Origin: an uncultured Bacteroidales bacterium
GTDB taxonomy: Bacteria > Bacteroidota > Bacteroidia > Bacteroidales > Bacteroidaceae
Assembly (NCBI GenBank): GCA_945833885.1
Contig: CAMAFY010000013.1
Location: 1-62,309, forward strand
Length of the DNA: 62,309 bases
Direction: 5' to 3'
Every line of letters starts with the position of its first letter. The first letter of the stretch is position 1. Position numbers and translations under genes: made by a program. Shown piece by piece: positions 9,339 through 18,254 of the stretch. The notes under the pieces were generated by a model. That model was given only the letters and a program-made list of their open reading frames with translations, was not told where the DNA came from and ran no database searches.

Positions 9339-9997
9339 AAATTTTATTTTTTGATTTAAGGTGATTTGCATTTTTTAATGCCTTCTCCGGAAGTCTATGG
9401 ACCGGAAGACAGAGAAATGAGCGGAAAGGATAAAGGAAACGCCCGAAAACATCCGGCATTGCTTGTTGCCTTTACAGGACGTTTCCCCGCAAAGAATTCC
9501 AGTATTTGCAAGAATCTCTGAGAAAGGTATAAAAAGGCGTTTTGTAATTTACGCGTTACAAATTTGGTCATTTTCCATTTCTCCAAGGTTTTTGAAATAA
9601 AACAAACAAAAAAATTCGTCACCCCCCCAGTTTTTGCAATGCGGACTTTCCGTTTGCGGGTGTAAACGTGCAAAACTTCGTAAACTTTTCACAACAACCC
9701 CTTTGCGGAATGTCAGAAGGGCTGATGCGGAGAACCTGTATGCCGTCATGGAACCATTTGGTTGCAGAGGCTGCAAATGCGGTGGAAAGGCGCCACGCCG
9801 CGCACCGATTCCGCTACGGAGGCGGGATTCGGGGATGTGTTTTTCCGAAAGATGGCACGCCAACATGGGCATGGCTGCAAAGCGTGCCCGGATGAAGCCG
9901 CCGCCGAGGACACGAAACATCCCCCTACCCCACCGTGTTTACGGGAGGAGCAGGGGGATGTATGCGTTAAGGATTTCCGATGGCTTATGAAAAGGCC
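9339..9997. other. Leader and upstream region of susC
   Basis: The part nearest susC is AT-rich and presumably holds its promoter and leader. A perfect 7-bp dyad, TTTGTAA (9541-9547) and TTACAAA (9556-9562), could be an operator. Beyond about 9600 the sequence is GC-rich and non-coding on both strands; short frames exist but none looks like a protein. Repeat array begins at about 9998. Confidence 0.4.
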
Positions 9998-10452
9998 ACT
10001 GCACGCTTTCCAAAAAATCACGATGCGTTTCCTGACAGACGTCGGTGCGCCTTCAAACAAACTGCCGCGCACAGCCTTACAGATCGTCACGCACCTTCAA
10101 AAGAACAGCAGCACGTTTCCAAAAAATTGCAACATGCTTTCTAAGAGATATCAGGACAAGTTCCAAAAGTTTTCAAAATGCTTTTATACGGACACCTGTA
10201 TGTTTTCCCACAAATTTCTGCACGCTTTCTCAAAAATCACGATGCGTTTCCTGACAGGCATCGATGCGCCCTCAAACAAACTGCCGCGCACATTCCTACA
10301 CGTGCGGACCTACAGAAAGAGGGGGACGGAAGGGGGACGAAAAAAATGCCGCACTTCGCATCAAAAAGTACGGAGGTTTTGAAGGGAAAGTTCCGAACTT
10401 TTCAACGGGAAGTGCCGCACTTTTCTACAGGGGCTGCAAACGTGCGCTACGG
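9998..10452. repeat. 22-nt periodic array 1 (two blocks)
   Basis: From about 10002 to 10310 fourteen consecutive units of 22 nt can be laid out, each starting with a variant of CACGCTTTCC. CACG-type starts fall 110 nt apart (10001 and 10111, five units), and a stretch containing GATGCGTTTCCTGACAG recurs at 10021 and 10240 (219 nt, ten units less one base). A second block of the AAAGTGCGG type has unit starts at 10343, 10365, 10387, 10409 and 10431. The array ends about 48 nt from the stop codon of the lactonase-like gene. Confidence 0.9.
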
Positions 10453-10499
10453 CAGCCGCCCATGATGGGGGAAGCGACTGCGGAAACGGGCGTCAGGAT

Positions 10500-11564
10500 T
10501 TACTGGGCATATTCGCGGAAAACGAGGCAAACGGGCTTGGGCATGACGATGCGCTTGCCGCTGTCCTTGAGGAGTCCGGTGGCGGTATCGCGCTCATAGA
10601 CCTCCACTTCGTTGCTGTCGCGGCACGCCACAAGCAGGAAACGGCCGTTGGGAGTAAGGGCAAAGTTGCGCGGATGGCGGCCCGTCGGCTGATAACTCAC
10701 GGAACGCAGCGTGCCATCGTCCGCCACGGCGAAGATGCTTACGCCGTCGCCTTTGAGGCGATGTGAGGCATAGAGGAAGCGTCCGTCGGGCGAAAGGTGG
10801 ATGTCGGCGCTGCCCTCGGCATCGTTGGGGTCGGCCTTTATGGTCTGAACCATGGTGAAAGGCTCCACACCATTGGAGGAATTGTAACGGAGCACGACGA
10901 TTTCGCCACTGATTTCGCCGAGAACGTAGACCATTGTGCCGTCGGCGGAGAAGCAAAGATGGCGCGGTCCCATGCGTTCCGGCAAGGTTATCTCCGAAAT
11001 GGGCATAGGATAGGTGCCGTCGGCATGGCGTGGAAAGACGTGGATGCGGTCAGTCCCGAGGTCGTTCGCCAACATATACCGTCCGTCGCGCGTGAAGTTG
11101 ACGGCGTGGAGATGGGGCTGGCTCTGGCGTTCGGCGTCAGGTCCGTGTCCCTCGAACGCCACTTTTTTCCCGCGTTGCAGGCCTCCACCCTCCTCCACGG
11201 GGAACATGGTGACGCTTCCACCCATATAATTGGCGGTGTAGAGGCTGTGTCCGTCGGGAGCGAGGGCGATGTTGCAAGGCGCACCGCCGTGAGTCAGGCG
11301 GGCACCACCAAGGGTAAGCGAGGGAACTGCGGGATCATACCACAGATGATACGCCATGGAGCGCATCCCTTCGTCCTCACTGACGCTGTAAACATGGCGT
11401 CCATCGGCGGACAGGCAGAGGAACGAGGGGTTGGAAACGCCGGAAGCCTGGCAGAGGAAAGCGGAGTTTCCGGTGGTTTCGTCAAAACTGTATACTTGCA
11501 GTCCCGGCTGGTCGGCGCTGCAATAACTGCCTATGAAAAGGCAAAGGGCGGAGAGGATGGTCAT
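10500..11564 (-). CDS. Lactonase-family beta-propeller protein (6-phosphogluconolactonase-like)
   Basis: 354-residue seven-bladed beta-propeller of the Pfam lactonase family. Repeated blade motifs are visible: PSFLCLSADGRHVYSV, CNIALAPDGHSLYTAN, LHAVNFTRDGRYMLAND, PRHLCFSADGTMVYVL, ADIHLSPDGRFLYASH and PRNFALTPNGRFLLVAC. The conserved PHxHxV signature (QSQPHLHAVNF) is present. Family members include cycloisomerase and the Pgl-type 6-phosphogluconolactonase; Bacteroidales copies are numerous and mostly untested. The N-terminus (MTILSALCLFIGSYC) merges straight into the first blade, so there is no separate signal peptide, unlike many Bacteroidales paralogues; the protein may be cytoplasmic or the start slightly truncated. 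It appears to be transcribed alone. Confidence 0.85.
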   Translation of the reverse strand: MTILSALCLFIGSYCSADQPGLQVYSFDETTGNSAFLCQASGVSNPSFLCLSADGRHVYSVSEDEGMRSMAYHLWYDPAVPSLTLGGARLTHGGAPCNIALAPDGHSLYTANYMGGSVTMFPVEEGGGLQRGKKVAFEGHGPDAERQSQPHLHAVNFTRDGRYMLANDLGTDRIHVFPRHADGTYPMPISEITLPERMGPRHLCFSADGTMVYVLGEISGEIVVLRYNSSNGVEPFTMVQTIKADPNDAEGSADIHLSPDGRFLYASHRLKGDGVSIFAVADDGTLRSVSYQPTGRHPRNFALTPNGRFLLVACRDSNEVEVYERDTATGLLKDSGKRIVMPKPVCLVFREYAQ

Positions 11565-11981
11565 GGTAGGGAGAGGTGTGAGGTATGCAGACTGGCATGA
11601 AAAGCGGGAGCCGTCCGGATTTTCACGGTAAGGAAAAACGGCTTCCTGACGAGATTATCCGGACTTCTTCCATTGTGTCCGCCTGTCTTTAATAATATAA
11701 TGGTGGCACACTTACCTATAAGGTTGGGGGCACAGTTTCCGTATTGCCACATTTTTTCAACGTTTTCATTAAGCCAAATGAGCAGAACGCAAGCATTTGA
11801 AAACTGGTTGCGCTATGCCATGGCGGGAAAACGAAGAACAAAGTTCAACGTTTTCATTAAGCCAAATGAGCAGAACAAACACGGGTAACGCCAGATTTTG
11901 TCGTGCCATGGCGGGAAAACGAAGGAAGAATTCCAACGTTTTCCACGGAACTTTCCCCGAAAAGCGCGCCGACGTCGGCCG
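11565..11981. other. Gap between the lactonase-like gene and lpdA
   Basis: The left part (11565-11757) is the probable promoter region of the lactonase-like gene, without a clear promoter pair. The right part is filled by the 88-nt periodic array at 11758-11950, which stops about 30 nt from the lpdA stop codon. Confidence 0.6.
11758..11950. repeat. 88-nt (4 x 22) periodic array 2
   Basis: CAACGTTTTC starts at 11758, 11846 and 11934, exactly 88 nt apart each time, and GCCATGGCGGGAAAACGAAG starts at 11817 and 11905, again 88 nt apart. The first two copies also share ATTAAGCCAAATGAGCAGAA. The embedded GCCAT...GAAAACGAAGG motif occurs at other places in the window. Confidence 0.9.
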
Positions 11982-13319
11982 TCAACGGCTGGCGGAGAGG
12001 ACGATTTCGCTAAGCGAAGGATGGGCGTGCACGGTGTTACGGATTTCGGAAATGTTGCCGTCGCGCTGCATGACCACAGCCATTTCGTGGATGAGGTCAC
12101 AGGCATGGGCACCGAGGATGTGGGCACCGAGGATGCGTCCGTCGGGAGCGGCGAGGATTTTCACCAATCCGTCCTCGGCATTCATCGTCATCGCCTTGCC
12201 GTTGGCACGGTAGAACGACTTGTGGACAACGTATTCCTCGCCTGCCTCGGTCAACTGTTCTTCCGTGCGACCTACCATGGCTGCCTCGGGAACCGTGAAG
12301 ACCGCGGCGGGCATCACCTCGAGACGATAGGGCGAAGGACGGCCGAGGATGTGGTCGAGGGCGGCAAAGCCCTGGAAAGTGGCGGCATGTGCCAACTGGC
12401 AGAGCCCGTTGATGTCGCCGATAGCATAGACTCCGGGAACGGAAGTCTGGAAATGCTCATCGACAACCACGCCACGACGCGACACCTCTATGCCAGCATC
12501 GGCAAAGTTCATGCTGTCAAGATTGGCGCCACGACCGACGGCCATGAGCACGACATCGGCTTCCACGCTGCGGAGTTTGCCTTTCTCCTCGTAGTCGACC
12601 GTGAGGGTTTCGCCCTCGTGGATGGCCTTTGCGGCAGCACCGACGTGGAAGTCGATGCCCTGTTTCTTGAGGCTTGTGCGCAAACGCTTTGCCAGGTCGC
12701 GGTCGAAGAAGGGAAGAACCTCCTTACAGAACTCGATGACGGTGACCTCGGAACCGAAGGCACGGAAGATTCCTGCGAACTCCATGCCGATGACTCCGCC
12801 ACCGATGATGGTCAAGCGCTGCGGAACCTCCTGGAGTTGCAGAAGTTCGGTGCTGGTGAGCACGCCTTTCGCATGCGCACCCTCAATGGGGAGGAAGCGC
12901 GATGTGCTGCCTGTAGCGATGATGATGTGGGGTGCGGAATAGGTTTCGTCGCCTACTGCCACGGTATGTGCGTCAATAAACCTTGCCTCTCCGCGTACAA
13001 GCGTGATGCCCGGCGCCTTCATCAGCCCATCGATGCCGGCTTGAAGTTGTGCCACCACGGCGTCTTTGCGGGCCATGGCTTTGGCAAGGTCGAAGGTGAC
13101 CTCGGAAGCCGTGATGCCGAGCGCCTCGGAATGGCGGCTTTCGGTCAGCACTTCCGCGGTGTGGCAAAGGCATTTCGTGGGGATACATCCGGCATTCAGG
13201 CAGGTTCCGCCCAATGCGGCGCGTTCGATAATGACGGTCTGAAGGCCGGCGGCAGCGGCATGTACAGCGGTTTCATACCCGCCGGGACCGGCACCGATGA
13301 CGATAAGTTGGGTTTCCAT
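11982..13319 (-). CDS. lpdA: Dihydrolipoyl dehydrogenase (L-protein / E3)
   Basis: 445-residue FAD- and NAD-dependent enzyme that reoxidises the dihydrolipoyl arm of GcvH (and of 2-oxoacid dehydrogenase complexes) with NAD+. The FAD-binding fold begins at VIGAGPGGYETA (residues 7-18); the redox-active pair is C40/C45 in GGTCLNAGCIPTK; the NAD-binding fold is TIIGGGVIGMEFA; and the C-terminal dimer interface has the catalytic HAHPSLSE with the His-x4-Glu pair. Length is normal. It is the last gene of the glycine cleavage cluster, 133 nt downstream of gcvPB, and separated from it by a strong hairpin, so its level may be set partly by readthrough. The context favours a dedicated glycine-cleavage L-protein. 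Confidence 0.96.
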   Translation of the reverse strand: METQLIVIGAGPGGYETAVHAAAAGLQTVIIERAALGGTCLNAGCIPTKCLCHTAEVLTESRHSEALGITASEVTFDLAKAMARKDAVVAQLQAGIDGLMKAPGITLVRGEARFIDAHTVAVGDETYSAPHIIIATGSTSRFLPIEGAHAKGVLTSTELLQLQEVPQRLTIIGGGVIGMEFAGIFRAFGSEVTVIEFCKEVLPFFDRDLAKRLRTSLKKQGIDFHVGAAAKAIHEGETLTVDYEEKGKLRSVEADVVLMAVGRGANLDSMNFADAGIEVSRRGVVVDEHFQTSVPGVYAIGDINGLCQLAHAATFQGFAALDHILGRPSPYRLEVMPAAVFTVPEAAMVGRTEEQLTEAGEEYVVHKSFYRANGKAMTMNAEDGLVKILAAPDGRILGAHILGAHACDLIHEMAVVMQRDGNISEIRNTVHAHPSLSEIVLSASR

Positions 13320-13368
13320 GATTGGGTGTTGGGGATTGACTCTTTTGGGGTGTTGGGGAAAAACAGCA

Positions 13369-13442
13369 GGACACGCCTCACAGAAAGCGGTGCAGCGCCT
13401 TGCTTATGGCCGCATCGCTCACTGTAAGGCGTGTCCTTTTTC
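13369..13442 (-). terminator. Long-stem hairpin between gcvPB and lpdA
   Basis: Arms GGACACGCCTCACAG (13369-13383) and CTGTAAGGCGTGTCC (13422-13436) form a 15-bp stem with one mismatch, enclosing about 38 nt that can fold further. On the minus strand, which is the sense strand here, the stem is followed by CTGCTGTTTTTCC; on the plus strand by five Ts. It is probably an operon-internal terminator or attenuator limiting transcription into lpdA. Confidence 0.65.
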
Positions 13443-13452
13443 ATGTGCGGTA

Positions 13453-14931
13453 TCAGAGAGCCTTGAAGGTGAACTTGGGCTCCTTGACGGCTTTCACGTC
13501 ATCAAGACGACGAATGGGCGTATTATGGGGAGCGGACTTCACCATCTTGGGGTCAGACTTGGCCTCTTCCGCAATGCGGATCATCACGTCGATGAAGGCA
13601 TCGAGCGTATCCTTGCTCTCGGTCTCCGTAGGTTCTATCATCAAAGCCTCGTGGAAAAGGAGAGGGAAGTAGATGGTAGGAGCGTGATATCCGTAGTCGA
13701 GGAGGCGTTTTGCCACATCCAGGGTGGTGACATGCTCGGCATCGTGGTGGTCACCGCCGTATTCCTCGCGCAAACCGTCGAACACGAACTCGTGTTTGCA
13801 GACAACGTCGATAGGAAGTTTGTAGTGTGAGCGCAAACGTTCCTTGATATAGTTGGCGTTCAGCACACTTAGGCGTCCGGCCATCGGCACATTCTCACGG
13901 CCGAGCGTGAGAAGATAGGCATAAGCGCGGATGATGACGCCGAAGTTGCCGAGGAATCCGGATACGGAACCCAACGATTCCTCGTCGAAATGCTGCTCGT
14001 AACGGCCTTTTTCCTCGTTGTAGACCACCTGAGGATTGGGAAGACAATGCTCCAATCCCGCACGAACGCCTACCGGACCGCTGCCGGGACCGCCGCCACC
14101 GTGGGGGGTGGAGAAGGTTTTATGGAGGTTGATGTGCATGACATCAAAGCCCATATCACCGGGACGGCACACTCCGAGCATAGGATTCAGGTTGGCTCCA
14201 TCGTAATACATCAGACCTCCGCACTCATGAACAAGGCGTGCGATCTCGGGAATTTGGGTCTCGAAGAGGCCGAGAGTGTTGGGATTCGTCATCATCATTC
14301 CCGCAATATCGGGGCCAAGGAGCGGCTTCAGGTCCTCAACGTCTACGGTACCCTGGGCCGTACTCTTCACCTGAACGATCTGGAAACCCGCAACTGCGGC
14401 GGATGCAGGATTGGTGCCGTGGGCGGAATCCGGGACGATAATCTTCGTACGGTTCACATCTCCGCGCTGACGATGATAGGTGCCGATGACCATAAGTCCG
14501 GTAAGTTCACCGTGGGCTCCCGCATAAGGGTTGAGGGTAAAGCGGGAAAGTCCGGAGATTTCCGCCAATGTGCGCTGCACCTCATCATAGAGTTTCAGGG
14601 CACCCTGAGCGGCACAATCGGGGGTGGAGGGATGAATATTGAAGCCTTGAAGGGCGGCAAGTTCCTCATTAACCTTGGGATTATACTTCATGGTACACGA
14701 ACCAAGGGGATAGAAACCCGTGTCGACGCCGAAGTTGTTGTTCGACATATTGGTATAGTGACGCGCCACTGTGAGTTCGTCGACTTCGGGAAGGAGGGTC
14801 TTATTCTCGCGACGTGCTACCGGAAGTTGCTCGAGAGAATAGCCATCGAATTCGTTCTTGGGGAGAGAATATCCCCTACGTCCGGGCTTGGAAAGCTCAA
14901 AAATCAGCTTTCCGTAATAAACATTGTTCAT
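13453..14931 (-). CDS. gcvPB: Glycine dehydrogenase (decarboxylating) subunit 2
   Basis: 492-residue C-terminal half of the glycine cleavage P-protein. With GcvPA it decarboxylates glycine using pyridoxal phosphate and passes the aminomethyl group to lipoyl-GcvH. The PLP-binding lysine is K271 in INLHKTFSTPHGGGGPGSG, a signature of the family, and PDSAHGTNPASA (about 167-178) is also conserved. Length matches subunit-2 proteins of organisms with a split enzyme. The gene starts 20 nt after the gcvPA stop, implying co-translation. Many Bacteroidetes carry P-protein as one polypeptide of about 950 residues, so the split form is worth noting; both halves look intact, and this is a true two-gene arrangement rather than a frameshift. 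Confidence 0.96.
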   Translation of the reverse strand: MNNVYYGKLIFELSKPGRRGYSLPKNEFDGYSLEQLPVARRENKTLLPEVDELTVARHYTNMSNNNFGVDTGFYPLGSCTMKYNPKVNEELAALQGFNIHPSTPDCAAQGALKLYDEVQRTLAEISGLSRFTLNPYAGAHGELTGLMVIGTYHRQRGDVNRTKIIVPDSAHGTNPASAAVAGFQIVQVKSTAQGTVDVEDLKPLLGPDIAGMMMTNPNTLGLFETQIPEIARLVHECGGLMYYDGANLNPMLGVCRPGDMGFDVMHINLHKTFSTPHGGGGPGSGPVGVRAGLEHCLPNPQVVYNEEKGRYEQHFDEESLGSVSGFLGNFGVIIRAYAYLLTLGRENVPMAGRLSVLNANYIKERLRSHYKLPIDVVCKHEFVFDGLREEYGGDHHDAEHVTTLDVAKRLLDYGYHAPTIYFPLLFHEALMIEPTETESKDTLDAFIDVMIRIAEEAKSDPKMVKSAPHNTPIRRLDDVKAVKEPKFTFKAL

Positions 14932-14951
14932 AGTTTCAGAAAGCCATTAGA

Positions 14952-16274
14952 TTAGATAAGACTGACCAATTTATCGATTTCCTGGCGAGTCCGGGTCTCG
15001 GTTGCCGCAAAGGTGAGGCATCCTTCCATGCCCTCGGTGCAGACACCAGCAAGGAATCCGGCCTCGGCAAGGCGCTTCCGGAGTTCGCAAGTGCAGCCAT
15101 CGTAGCGGAGAGTGAACTCATTGAGGAAGGGTTGTCCGGGGAAAACCTCGGAGAACTTCCCTGTGGCGAGGAGACTTTCATGGAGATAGCGTGCCGCAGC
15201 GTGGCTCTGTTCGTTGACTTCACGGAGTCCTTCCTCACCCATAATCGAAAGATAGGCTGCCACATAAAGGCACATGAAGCCCTGAGCCGTGCAGATATTC
15301 GACGTAGCCTTCTCACGACGGATGTGCTGTTCGCGGGCCTGCATGGTGAGAACAAAGGCACGGCGTCCCTCAACATCCGTAGTTGCGCCGACGAGACGTC
15401 CCGGCATCTTGCGGATGAGCGCCTCTTTCGTACAGAGATAGCCGATGTACGGACCGCCATATCCCATGGGAATGCCCAGACTCTGCGCATCACCGCAGGC
15501 AATGTCGGCATCCCACTCTCCCGGAGTCTTGAGAACACCGAGGGCGGAAGCGACAGTATTGATGGCAAGCAGGGTCTTATGAGCATGGCAATGCGCTGCA
15601 AGACCGTCGAAATCCTCGACAATTCCGTAGCGGTTGGGCTGTGCTACGATGACACCTGCGACGTCGTCGGCCTCAACCATCCGTCTTACGGCGTCGAGGT
15701 CGGTGGTTCCCTGTGCGGTTGCCGGCACAACGACGAGTTCAACGCCGTGGAATTTGGCGTAAGTGCTGACAACGCGGATGACATTGGGCTGGAAAGTGGC
15801 GCTAATCACCACCTTATTGCGCTTTTTTGCCGATGCCACGCACATCAACATCGCCTCTGCGGTAGCCGTACTGCCGTCATACATCGAAGCGTTGGAGATG
15901 TCCATACCGGTAAGGTCGGCCATCATGGTCTGGTATTCGAAGATATATTGCAGGGTTCCCTGGGAGATTTCTGCCTGATACGGGGTGTAACTGGTGCTGA
16001 ACTCCGAACGTGCGGCGATGAAAGGCACGAGGCTTGGGGTGTAATGGTCGTAACATCCTGCCCCGGCAAAGCATACAAGACGCTTGTTTTCCGCGGCAAG
16101 GCCTTCGATTATGCGGCGGACTTCCATCTCACTCTTTGCAGAGGGGATGTCAAGTTCGCGGTGGAGTTTCAATTCCTCGGGGACTTCGGCATAGAGATCG
16201 TCGAGGTTTGAAACTCCGATGACGTCCAGCATCTTCTGGACATCATCGGGTGTGTGCGGGAAATATTTGAACAT
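14952..16274 (-). CDS. gcvPA: Glycine dehydrogenase (decarboxylating) subunit 1
   Basis: 440-residue N-terminal half of the split P-protein. It has the fold of the PLP enzyme but lacks the cofactor lysine, which resides in GcvPB; the two form an alpha2beta2 complex. Characteristic segments are FAGAGCYDHYTPSLVP (about 69-84), FSTSYTPYQAEISQGTLQ and MYDGSTATAEAML. Start codon at 16274 gives the canonical beginning MFKYFPHTPDDVQKMLDVIG. The gene lies 57 nt after gcvH and 20 nt before gcvPB in the same orientation. Length and both ends fit the family, so I see no sign of truncation. Confidence 0.96.
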   Translation of the reverse strand: MFKYFPHTPDDVQKMLDVIGVSNLDDLYAEVPEELKLHRELDIPSAKSEMEVRRIIEGLAAENKRLVCFAGAGCYDHYTPSLVPFIAARSEFSTSYTPYQAEISQGTLQYIFEYQTMMADLTGMDISNASMYDGSTATAEAMLMCVASAKKRNKVVISATFQPNVIRVVSTYAKFHGVELVVVPATAQGTTDLDAVRRMVEADDVAGVIVAQPNRYGIVEDFDGLAAHCHAHKTLLAINTVASALGVLKTPGEWDADIACGDAQSLGIPMGYGGPYIGYLCTKEALIRKMPGRLVGATTDVEGRRAFVLTMQAREQHIRREKATSNICTAQGFMCLYVAAYLSIMGEEGLREVNEQSHAAARYLHESLLATGKFSEVFPGQPFLNEFTLRYDGCTCELRKRLAEAGFLAGVCTEGMEGCLTFAATETRTRQEIDKLVSLI

Positions 16275-16331
16275 AATTCCTCGTATGTTTCAATGTGCTT
16301 GAAAGATTTTCAGGCAATCCGTGCCGATTTC

Positions 16332-16709
16332 TTATTCGCAAATCTTGGCGTAAGCGGCAGCATCGAGCAGATTCTCGAGTTCACTGGGGTCGCTCATGCG
16401 GACCTTCATGATCCAGTTGGCAAAAGCGTCCTGGTTGATGAGTTCGGGTTCGTCCTCGAGAGCGCTGTTCACTTCAACGACTTCGCCGCTCACGGGAGAG
16501 AAAAGGTCGCTGGCAGCCTTCACGCTTTCCACTGCTCCGAACTCCTCACCTGCGGTGACTTCGTCCTCTTCTTCGGGCATATCGACGTAAACCACGTTAC
16601 CCAGTTGGCTCTGAGCGTAGTCTGTGATACCTACATATCCGAATTCTCCTTCTACGCGTACGTACTCATGGCTCTCGCTATAATAGAGGCCTTCAATAAT
16701 CTTTGCCAT
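16332..16709 (-). CDS. gcvH: Glycine cleavage system H protein
   Basis: 125-residue lipoyl-carrier protein that shuttles the aminomethyl group between the P-, T- and L-proteins. The lipoylation site is K64 in AVESVKAASDL. I chose the ATG at 16709 (MAKIIEGLYYSESHEYVRVE) because it reproduces the usual N-terminus and length; the frame remains open upstream to 16814 but that part has no family similarity. The spacing to gcvPA is 57 nt and to gcvT 259 nt, all on the minus strand. The acidic surface (EEEDEVTAGEEF, ALEDEPELINQ) is normal for GcvH. Its lipoyl group is probably attached by the LplA-type ligase encoded at the head of the cluster. Confidence 0.97.
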   Translation of the reverse strand: MAKIIEGLYYSESHEYVRVEGEFGYVGITDYAQSQLGNVVYVDMPEEEDEVTAGEEFGAVESVKAASDLFSPVSGEVVEVNSALEDEPELINQDAFANWIMKVRMSDPSELENLLDAAAYAKICE

Positions 16710-16968
16710 AATTTTATTATCTGATTTTAAGGTTTTTTGAAACAATGTGTGGCGAATGCCGTGACAAGTGCCGGAAACGGGAATTCTTACGGCTGCGGAT
16801 GTCGTGGCAGACACCGGAAAAAAATGATGATGGGTTTAGGGGAAAAGGATGGCGGAAACAGACGCCCGAACACCCTTTGTCCGAAAACGGGAAAGCATTC
16901 CTCCGAAAATCACGTATACCGGACGGGGAAAACCAGAACTGATGGACGGAAGGAACTTCCCTGAAGTG

Positions 16969-18060
16969 TTATTTCTTGTAACTCTTTTCGTAGAAACGTT
17001 TCTTTACAACAACGCCGTTATGGAGTTTGCGGTGTATGCGAACCTGCACGGGGGTTCCAAGTTTCGCATATTCAATCTTCAGAAGTGCCATGCAGACACT
17101 CTTGCCTGTGCTGATGCTATTATAGCCAGTTGTGACGTGACCTACCACCTCATCGTTAACGACAACCTCGTAGCCGTGACGGGGAATGGCGCGTCCTTCG
17201 AGTTCGATACCTACGACCTTTCGGGTCAGGCCCTCGGCCTTCTGCTTCACAAGGGCTTCCTTTCCGACGAACTCTTCCTTGTCGAGTTTGGCGAACATTC
17301 CAAGACCTGCTTCGAGGGGACTGAGGTCATCGGTGAGTTCATCGCCGTAAAGGGGCAGTCCGACCTCAAAGCGAAGGGTGTCGCGGCATCCGAGAGCGCA
17401 GGGCTTGCACTCGCCACTTTCGATGAGTTTGTCCCAATTACGCTGGGTGAAAGCGTGGCTTCCGTAAATCTCGAAGCCGTCTTCGCCGGTGTAACCTGTG
17501 CGGCTGAGGATGATGGTCTCGCCATCCACCTCCATTTTCTTGAAGGTGTAGAACACGAGTTCCTTGCATTCCAGACCGAGAACCTTTTCAACGACGGCCT
17601 CGGCAAGCGGACCCTGCACGGCAAGTTGTCCGTAGTATTCGCTCTGATTTTCCGTCACCACGTCGAAACCGGCGGCCTGCTCTACAATCCAGGCGTAGTC
17701 TTTGTCGATGTTTGCAGCGTTGATGACGAGGAAGAAACGCTCATCGTTCTCCTTGTAAACGAGAAGATCGTCTACGGTTCCTCCGTGAGGATGGAGCATC
17801 ATGCCGTAGAATATCTTACCTTCCGGGGCACCTGCCACGTCATTGGTGAAGATATGCTGCACAAAGCGCTCTGCTTCCGGTCCGGTGACCAGCACTTCGC
17901 CCATGTGACTGACGTCAAAAACGCCGCAAGCCTTGCGGACAGCGTTGTGTTCATCGGCGATGTCGGTGTACTGAATAGGCATTTCAAAGCCTCCGAAAGA
18001 GACCATCTTGGCATTCAATGCCAAATGACGCTCATAGAGGCACGTTCTCTTGTCGCTCAT
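16969..18060 (-). CDS. gcvT: Glycine cleavage system T protein (aminomethyltransferase)
   Basis: 363-residue tetrahydrofolate-dependent aminomethyltransferase. It releases ammonia from the aminomethyl-lipoyl group on GcvH and transfers the methylene to tetrahydrofolate. Recognisable segments are LNAKMVSFGGFEMPIQY, GVFDVSHMGEV, SRTGYTGEDGFEIY and LGCRDTLRFEVGLPLYGDEL (residues about 16-50 and 190-260). Full length for the family. It starts at 18060 with MSDKRTCLYERHLALNAKM. It lies 194 nt downstream of lplA, the gap holding short CCGGAATCC repeats, and 259 nt upstream of gcvH. No glycine riboswitch was recognised ahead of it. Confidence 0.97.
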   Translation of the reverse strand: MSDKRTCLYERHLALNAKMVSFGGFEMPIQYTDIADEHNAVRKACGVFDVSHMGEVLVTGPEAERFVQHIFTNDVAGAPEGKIFYGMMLHPHGGTVDDLLVYKENDERFFLVINAANIDKDYAWIVEQAAGFDVVTENQSEYYGQLAVQGPLAEAVVEKVLGLECKELVFYTFKKMEVDGETIILSRTGYTGEDGFEIYGSHAFTQRNWDKLIESGECKPCALGCRDTLRFEVGLPLYGDELTDDLSPLEAGLGMFAKLDKEEFVGKEALVKQKAEGLTRKVVGIELEGRAIPRHGYEVVVNDEVVGHVTTGYNSISTGKSVCMALLKIEYAKLGTPVQVRIHRKLHNGVVVKKRFYEKSYKK

Positions 18061-18118
18061 AACTTTTGGATAATAGTATTTGTTTTTTTATGATTTGTGC
18101 TGATGGGTCAATAAATCA

Positions 18119-18200
18119 AGCCGGAATCCTCCTTGATATTAGCCGGAATCCTTCGCAATATCACAAACGGAATCCACCTTAATATTATATATAGGAGCGG
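18119..18200. repeat. Short CCGGAATCC repeats upstream of gcvT
   Basis: CCGGAATCC occurs at 18121 and 18143 (22 nt apart) and a variant ACGGAATCC at 18167 (24 nt further), each followed by a variant of TTGATATT or TTAATATT. This is a weak member of the 22-nt periodic family, lying in the leader between lplA and gcvT. Confidence 0.55.
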
Positions 18201-18254
18201 AATGATGTGATAAAGGATTCGGGATGTTGGTATATCGGTTCGGATGAATATCTT

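Noticed and set aside
11898..13427. 509-codon open frame antisense to lpdA
   Set aside because: Opposite strand of an intact dihydrolipoyl dehydrogenase; arises from codon bias and partly from the repeat array upstream.
14932..14951. Frameshift splitting a single gcvP
   Set aside because: Both halves have proper starts, full family lengths and a 20-nt gap, matching the well-known two-subunit form.
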